This document shows, piece by piece, positions 7,398 to 9,620 of a stretch of 9,620 bases of DNA. The number at the start of each line of letters is the position of its first letter. Position 1 is the stretch's first letter. This stretch comes from Clostridiales bacterium (GTDB taxonomy: Bacteria > Bacillota > Clostridia > Oscillospirales > Acutalibacteraceae), in NCBI GenBank assembly GCA_022791355.1, contig JAAVYX010000132.1, positions 1 through 9,620 on the forward strand. Direction: 5' to 3'. The translations under genes were made by a program, and so were the position numbers. The notes below the pieces were generated by a model. That model saw only the letters and a list, made by a program, of their open reading frames with translations, was not told the DNA's origin and searched no databases.

Positions 7398-7426
7398 TTG
7401 CCAAACCGGTCGGCAGACTGTATAAT
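7398..7426 (+). promoter_or_regulatory. Predicted sigma-A promoter facing the pyridoxal kinase gene
   Basis: TTGCCA (7398-7403) is followed after exactly 17 bp by a perfect TATAAT (7421-7426). A start near 7433 gives a leader of about 373 nt before the kinase ATG. Its -35 box is only 16 bp from the -35 box of the divergent ABC-2 promoter, so the two may share regulation. Confidence 0.8.
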
Positions 7427-7483
7427 AAGAAATATTGGAATGGCCGGGTTTCCCATATGCGTGCCGCCGGTCTTGGGGACGAA

Positions 7484-7508
7484 TATGGGTTTACAGGGTA
7501 AACCCATA
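7484..7508 (+). other. Perfect 11-bp hairpin in the kinase leader
   Basis: TATGGGTTTAC (7484-7494) pairs fully with GTAAACCCATA (7498-7508) around AGG. No T-run follows directly, so it is not a terminator. As DNA it is also a good operator-like palindrome about 50 bp after the transcription start. Confidence 0.7.
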
Positions 7509-7669
7509 AAGACCGCCTTATTTTGGCTGGAACGGCTTGCCAGTTTGCGCCGGCTGTCTACGGCCTGCTCTCCCGTCTTCTGCCTGCCGGCCGCTGGACA
7601 GAGCGATCCGTCGGGAGACCGGCCGTCCTCGCCAAATCCGAAAAGGCATCTGTTCCCTGTTCGCTCCCC

Positions 7670-7702
7670 TGCTAGTTCCCTGCTAGTTCCCTGCTAGTTT
7701 CC
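7670..7702 (+). repeat. Three tandem 11-bp units
   Basis: TGCTAGTTCCC occurs at 7670-7680 and 7681-7691, then TGCTAGTTTCC at 7692-7702. The preceding bases (7651-7669) look like decayed copies (TGTTCCC, TTCGCTCCCC). The array lies about 100 bp before the kinase start. Such short arrays can change copy number by slippage. Confidence 0.8.
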
Positions 7703-7791
7703 CTTCCAGTTGCCCGTGAGGTTTTCCTCCAAGGGGCGGCTGCGGGGCGTATGGTCCCTTTGTCAATCGATGGTAAGGAATATTGTTATAT

Positions 7792-7799
7792 AAAGGAGG
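7792..7799 (+). promoter_or_regulatory. Ribosome binding site of the pyridoxal kinase gene
   Basis: AAAGGAGG ends 6 bases before the ATG at 7806. This near-perfect site decides the start, although it adds about 15 residues before the conserved core. Confidence 0.9.
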
Positions 7800-7805
7800 C
7801 GTCCG

Positions 7806-8732
7806 ATGAATCGGCCGTCCGCTCCGCATTCCCCTTTTACATCCCGGCCGCCGCGTATAGCGGCGATACATGATCTGTCCGCTTTCGGCCGGTGCGCCTT
7901 GGCGGTGGCGCTGCCCGTCCTTTCGGCCATGGGCTGTCAGGGCTGTCCGGTGCCCACCGCCCTGTTGTCCACCCATACCGGCGGCTTTTCCGGCATTGCA
8001 AAGGCGGCCTGTGAGGACTTTCCCGGCCGTACCGCCCGTCATTGGGCGGCCTGCGGGGCCGCGCCCGACTGTATCTATTCGGGCTATCTGGGTAGCCCCT
8101 CCCAGGCGGGGCAGGTGGAGGACTTCAAAAAACTGTTCCCTGGCGCGCTGTTGGTGGTAGACCCGGTGCTGGGGGACGAGGGCCGTCCCTATGGAGGCAT
8201 CTCCTCTGAGATGATCCGGTCGATGACCCGTCTGGCTGGCCGGGCCGATCTGCTCACTCCCAACCCCACAGAGGTTTCTCTTCTGCTGGACGAGCCCTAT
8301 ATCGACCAGCCCCTCTCCCGCGAACAGGCCAGGGAGCGGCTGTCGGCCCTGTCCCGTTTGGGAGACCGGCCGTCGGCCGTACTGATTACCGGCCGGCCGA
8401 TGGAGGATGGGATTTACAATCTGGTCTTCCTGCCGGCGGCCAGCCGTCTGGGCGCGCTGGCCGGACTGGAGGCCGACGCGGCCTGGCGGATGCGCTGCGA
8501 CTACCGGCATCCCTCTTATCCCGGCACAGGGGATATTTTTACGTCTATGATCGCCGCCGCCCTGATGAAGGGGGAGACGTTGCCCGCCGCCGCAGGCCGG
8601 GCTACCGCCTTTGTGGAACGGTGTATCGCCCTGACCGCCGGGTCGGGGGAGCCCTCCCGGGACGGTGTGTTTTTGGAGTATGCGCTGCATGAGATTGGGG
8701 AAACGGCCCCGCGGGGGGCGGAGGTTTTATAA
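7806..8732 (+). CDS. pdxK: Pyridoxal/pyridoxine/pyridoxamine kinase
   Basis: This 308-residue cytoplasmic kinase of the ribokinase fold phosphorylates B6 vitamers with ATP and so feeds the PLP salvage route. The conserved start of the core, AAIHDLSAFGRCALAVALP (19-37), is typical of the firmicute pyridoxamine kinase group. Other motifs are STHTGGF (55-61), DPVLGDEG (119-126), TPNPTE (151-156) and the anion-hole motif YPGTGDIF (238-245) with catalytic Asp 243. All are intact and the length is near normal. The first 17 residues (Pro- and Ser-rich) precede the conserved core and look dispensable. An assignment to the related HMP kinase ThiD is less likely, because the HDLSAFGRC start is the pyridoxal kinase form. 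The symbol is by family; pdxY is an equal option. It stands alone on the plus strand, divergent from the ABC-2 operon. Confidence 0.9.
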   Translation: MNRPSAPHSPFTSRPPRIAAIHDLSAFGRCALAVALPVLSAMGCQGCPVPTALLSTHTGGFSGIAKAACEDFPGRTARHWAACGAAPDCIYSGYLGSPSQAGQVEDFKKLFPGALLVVDPVLGDEGRPYGGISSEMIRSMTRLAGRADLLTPNPTEVSLLLDEPYIDQPLSREQARERLSALSRLGDRPSAVLITGRPMEDGIYNLVFLPAASRLGALAGLEADAAWRMRCDYRHPSYPGTGDIFTSMIAAALMKGETLPAAAGRATAFVERCIALTAGSGEPSRDGVFLEYALHEIGETAPRGAEVL

Positions 8733-8734
8733 AT

Positions 8735-8850
8735 TGTTTTTTAAGAGTGAGAAATTTCGCTTCCGATATCCTTTTTTAGTTAAGTGGGAGGTTTCGCGTC
8801 AGAAATCTTTACTTTGTTTGGCGGGATAGAGGTTTAGCGCCAGGTATAGT
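8735..8850 (+). repeat. Three diverged tandem units of about 38-40 bp
   Basis: Units near 8735-8771, 8772-8811 and 8812-8850 share a core like GAGTGAG followed by GTTTCGCG. The last ends in GCGCCAGGTAT, exactly as the last unit of the left copy does on its strand. Divergence between units is larger than in the left copy. Confidence 0.6.
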
Positions 8851-8914
8851 TTTATTATTACTCCAATACTTGATCAAGTAGCGTCTGGCGTCGCGGCGCT
8901 AAAGCGCCTCTAGA

Positions 8915-8946
8915 CCCCATCTTTTGTGACGCGACAAAAGATGGGG
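8915..8946 (+). other. Hairpin 1 of the right structured repeat
   Basis: CCCCATCTTTTGT (8915-8927) pairs perfectly with ACAAAAGATGGGG (8934-8946) around GACGCG. The 13-bp stem is very stable, but no T-run follows (the next bases are G and A). It could protect a 3' end or stop ribosomes or exonucleases rather than act as a standard terminator. Confidence 0.8.
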
Positions 8947-8958
8947 GAGAACAACGCG

Positions 8959-8981
8959 CACGGGGGTTGGCCACCCCCGTG
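8959..8981 (+). other. Hairpin 2 of the right structured repeat
   Basis: CACGGGGGT (8959-8967) pairs perfectly with ACCCCCGTG (8973-8981) around TGGCC. The loop-closing T-A pair corresponds to a C-G pair in the left copy (transcript sense). Confidence 0.8.
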
Positions 8982-9046
8982 GTCCCCGCTGCCAACGGAA
9001 CCCACGAGGAATGCAGAAAATAGTGCCACTCAGGAAGTTGAGAAGC

Positions 9047-9069
9047 CCGAAAGTCGTACCAACTTTCGG
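9047..9069 (+). other. Perfect 8-bp hairpin
   Basis: CCGAAAGT (9047-9054) pairs with ACTTTCGG (9062-9069) around a 7-nt loop. It lies just beyond the part shared with the left repeat copy. Confidence 0.65.
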
Positions 9070-9139
9070 TCAGGCGCTTGGCAGTCTCTCAGCGGCCCGG
9101 CGGGATAAAACAGGGACCTGGTCTAAGAGCTCGCCTACG

Positions 9140-9185
9140 GCCACCTACGGGACTACGTCGCTGACGCCACCTACGGGACTACGTC
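9140..9185 (+). repeat. Exact 20-bp direct repeat with 26-bp period
   Basis: GCCACCTACGGGACTACGTC occurs at 9140-9159 and 9166-9185. A partial copy (CGCCTACGG, 9132-9140) precedes the first. The CTACG strings recall small dispersed repeats in GC-rich clostridia, but this is only an impression. Confidence 0.8.
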
Positions 9186-9524
9186 CCTCCGATTGCCTCC
9201 GGTTAACTCCCGCCGACACTGATGTAAGCCTCAGTTGGGTACGTTTCACTTATACGCCGACAGTGGGAGGAAAACGTTAGCTTTATAGTGAGAAGCGAGA
9301 GAAAAGCATGTAGTCAAAGGGAAAACAGAAGCTTCCCTGAAGCTAAGTCACAACCGAGCAAGATCAGAGCAAGGAGAGTAGCTGGAAGCAGAGATTGGCC
9401 AGCAGAGGAAAGAACCTATTAGCAGCTGCTAGCGGGAAGCAATAAGTTAGCAGCCAGTCGTTGAGGGGCAGTGGGTAGCGTAAAGAGAAAAGGTTGTAGG
9501 GAGTTACCCCGTAGGGCGGGAGTC

Positions 9525-9543
9525 CAGAGGGCAGAGCCCTCTG
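9525..9543 (+). other. Hairpin, arms CAGAGGGC and GCCCTCTG
   Basis: The 8-bp arms are exact around AGA. Hairpins of this AGAGGGC type are, to my recollection, common dispersed intergenic sequences in Oscillospiraceae and their conjugative elements. That would favour a repeat rather than a gene-specific signal. Confidence 0.6.
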
Positions 9544-9567
9544 TGTCGTTCAGGCAGGATGTCTCAC

Positions 9568-9617
9568 GGAAAAACTTCGTTTTTCCTCTAAAACCCGTCG
9601 AAAGGGTTTAGAGGAAA
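9568..9617 (+). other. Two overlapping, mutually exclusive hairpins
   Basis: Hairpin one pairs GGAAAAAC (9568-9575) with GTTTTTCC (9579-9586). Hairpin two pairs the stretch from 9582 to 9596 (TTTCCTCTAAA, then CCC) with 9604-9617, with one bulged A. Bases 9582-9586 are in both stems, so only one can form fully. The window ends three bases later, so the regulated partner, if any, is not visible. Confidence 0.55.
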
Positions 9618-9620
9618 TCC

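Larger units (their letters stand above)
7433..7805 (+). promoter_or_regulatory. Long leader of the pyridoxal kinase gene, possible cis-regulatory RNA
   Basis: About 373 nt separate the predicted transcription start from the kinase ATG. The stretch contains a perfect 11-bp hairpin (7484-7508), a pyrimidine-rich array of 11-bp repeats (7670-7702), and GC-rich segments. No terminator with a T-run is seen before the gene. An 85-codon open frame (7440-7697) has no ribosome site and no family resemblance, so I do not call it a gene. I do not recognise a known riboswitch class here. Confidence 0.45.
8733..9032 (+). repeat. Structured intergenic repeat, right copy
   Basis: This copy starts directly after the kinase stop codon. 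It has three diverged tandem units (8735-8850), an AT-rich stretch, an extra small hairpin GGCGC/GCGCC (8895-8908) absent from the left copy, and the conserved core (8913-9032). The core matches the inverse complement of 1-120 at 104 of 120 positions without gaps. As in the left copy, the element lies in the sense direction of the gene before it. It encodes no credible protein. It carries no recognisable transposase ends or target duplication that I can see. Confidence 0.8.
9033..9620. other. Gene-free, hairpin-rich region to the window edge
   Basis: No reading frame here has a ribosome site or family resemblance; the open frames at 8926-9108 and 9011-9280 cross the structured repeat and read as low-complexity translation. 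Visible structure includes a perfect 8-bp hairpin (9047-9069) closed further out by TGAGA/TCTCA (9039-9043, 9087-9091), a direct repeat (9140-9185), a hairpin AGCTTC/GAAGCT near 9340, a purine-rich plus strand over about 9285-9500, and three hairpins at 9525-9617. It may be a long structured RNA, the edge of a mobile element, or dispersed repeats. I cannot assign it to a known RNA class. Confidence 0.55.

Noticed and set aside
7440..7697. 85-codon frame in the kinase leader
   Set aside because: It has no ribosome site, its end is encoded by the 11-bp repeat array, and it has no family resemblance.
7760..7791. TTGTCA plus an AT-rich -10-like stretch just before the kinase gene
   Set aside because: At 17-18 bp spacing the -10 match is poor, and the transcript would begin inside the ribosome site. 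The promoter at 7398-7426 is far better.
7683..8690. Minus-strand open frame of 335 codons over the kinase gene
   Set aside because: It is antisense to an intact, motif-complete kinase and its translation is low-complexity (Gly, Arg, Gln rich).
8733..9032. Integron attC-like recombination sites after each gene
   Set aside because: Cassette sites would follow genes lying in one direction next to each other. These two copies are inverted and 8.5 kb apart, there is no integrase, and I see no core site pattern.
9011..9280. 89-codon frame after the right repeat
   Set aside because: It starts inside the conserved non-coding core, has no ribosome site, and crosses hairpins and the direct repeat.
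147..9309. Shared 11-mer GAGAAAAGCAT at about 148-158 and 9299-9309
   Set aside because: One shared purine-rich 11-mer in this much AT- and purine-rich sequence is within chance, and the flanks do not match.
9280..9620. Group II intron or known large ornate RNA
   Set aside because: I could not find a GTGCG-type intron start, a domain V hairpin or a reverse transcriptase frame, and I cannot match the stems to a known large RNA class by eye.

Overview
The window looks like a chromosomal segment of a GC-rich, low-branching Firmicute, most likely an Oscillospiraceae-type gut clostridium (inference). The reasons are strong AGGAGG-type ribosome sites, sigma-A promoters with near-consensus boxes in AT-rich gaps between GC-rich genes, and typical clostridial protein families. 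There is no rRNA, tRNA, CRISPR, transposase or phage gene in it.

Layout. Positions 1-250 hold one copy of a structured non-coding repeat. A single ABC exporter half-transporter gene (252-2567, minus) follows, with its own promoter at 2743-2771. Positions 2568-3416 are gene-poor. A four-gene minus-strand operon runs from 7307 down to 3417: a YhaQ/NatA-type ABC ATPase, a YhaP/NatB-type ABC-2 permease, a four-helix membrane protein of unknown function, and a membrane-anchored DUF5050-like beta-propeller protein. It starts at a good promoter (7353-7381) and ends at an intrinsic terminator (3372-3402). A 498-bp intergenic region carries a second, divergent promoter (7398-7426) that probably drives the only plus-strand gene, a pyridoxal/pyridoxamine kinase (7806-8732), through a leader of about 370 nt. 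Positions 8733-9620 have no credible gene. They begin with a second, inverted copy of the structured repeat and continue as hairpin-rich, partly purine-rich sequence to the window edge.

How it fits together. The first two operon products form an ATP-driven membrane exporter; the last two are unstudied membrane or surface proteins that may assist it. The 252-2567 exporter is a separate unit with an unusual N-terminal zinc-ribbon-containing extension. The kinase recycles B6 vitamers to PLP and has no visible link to the transporters.

The most unusual feature is the pair of structured repeats. Both begin almost directly after the stop codon of a gene and lie in the same direction as that gene. 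Their 120-nt cores are about 87% identical and share two hairpins, one with a compensatory base-pair change, which suggests selection at the RNA level. As inverted repeats they bracket about 8.5 kb containing all six genes.
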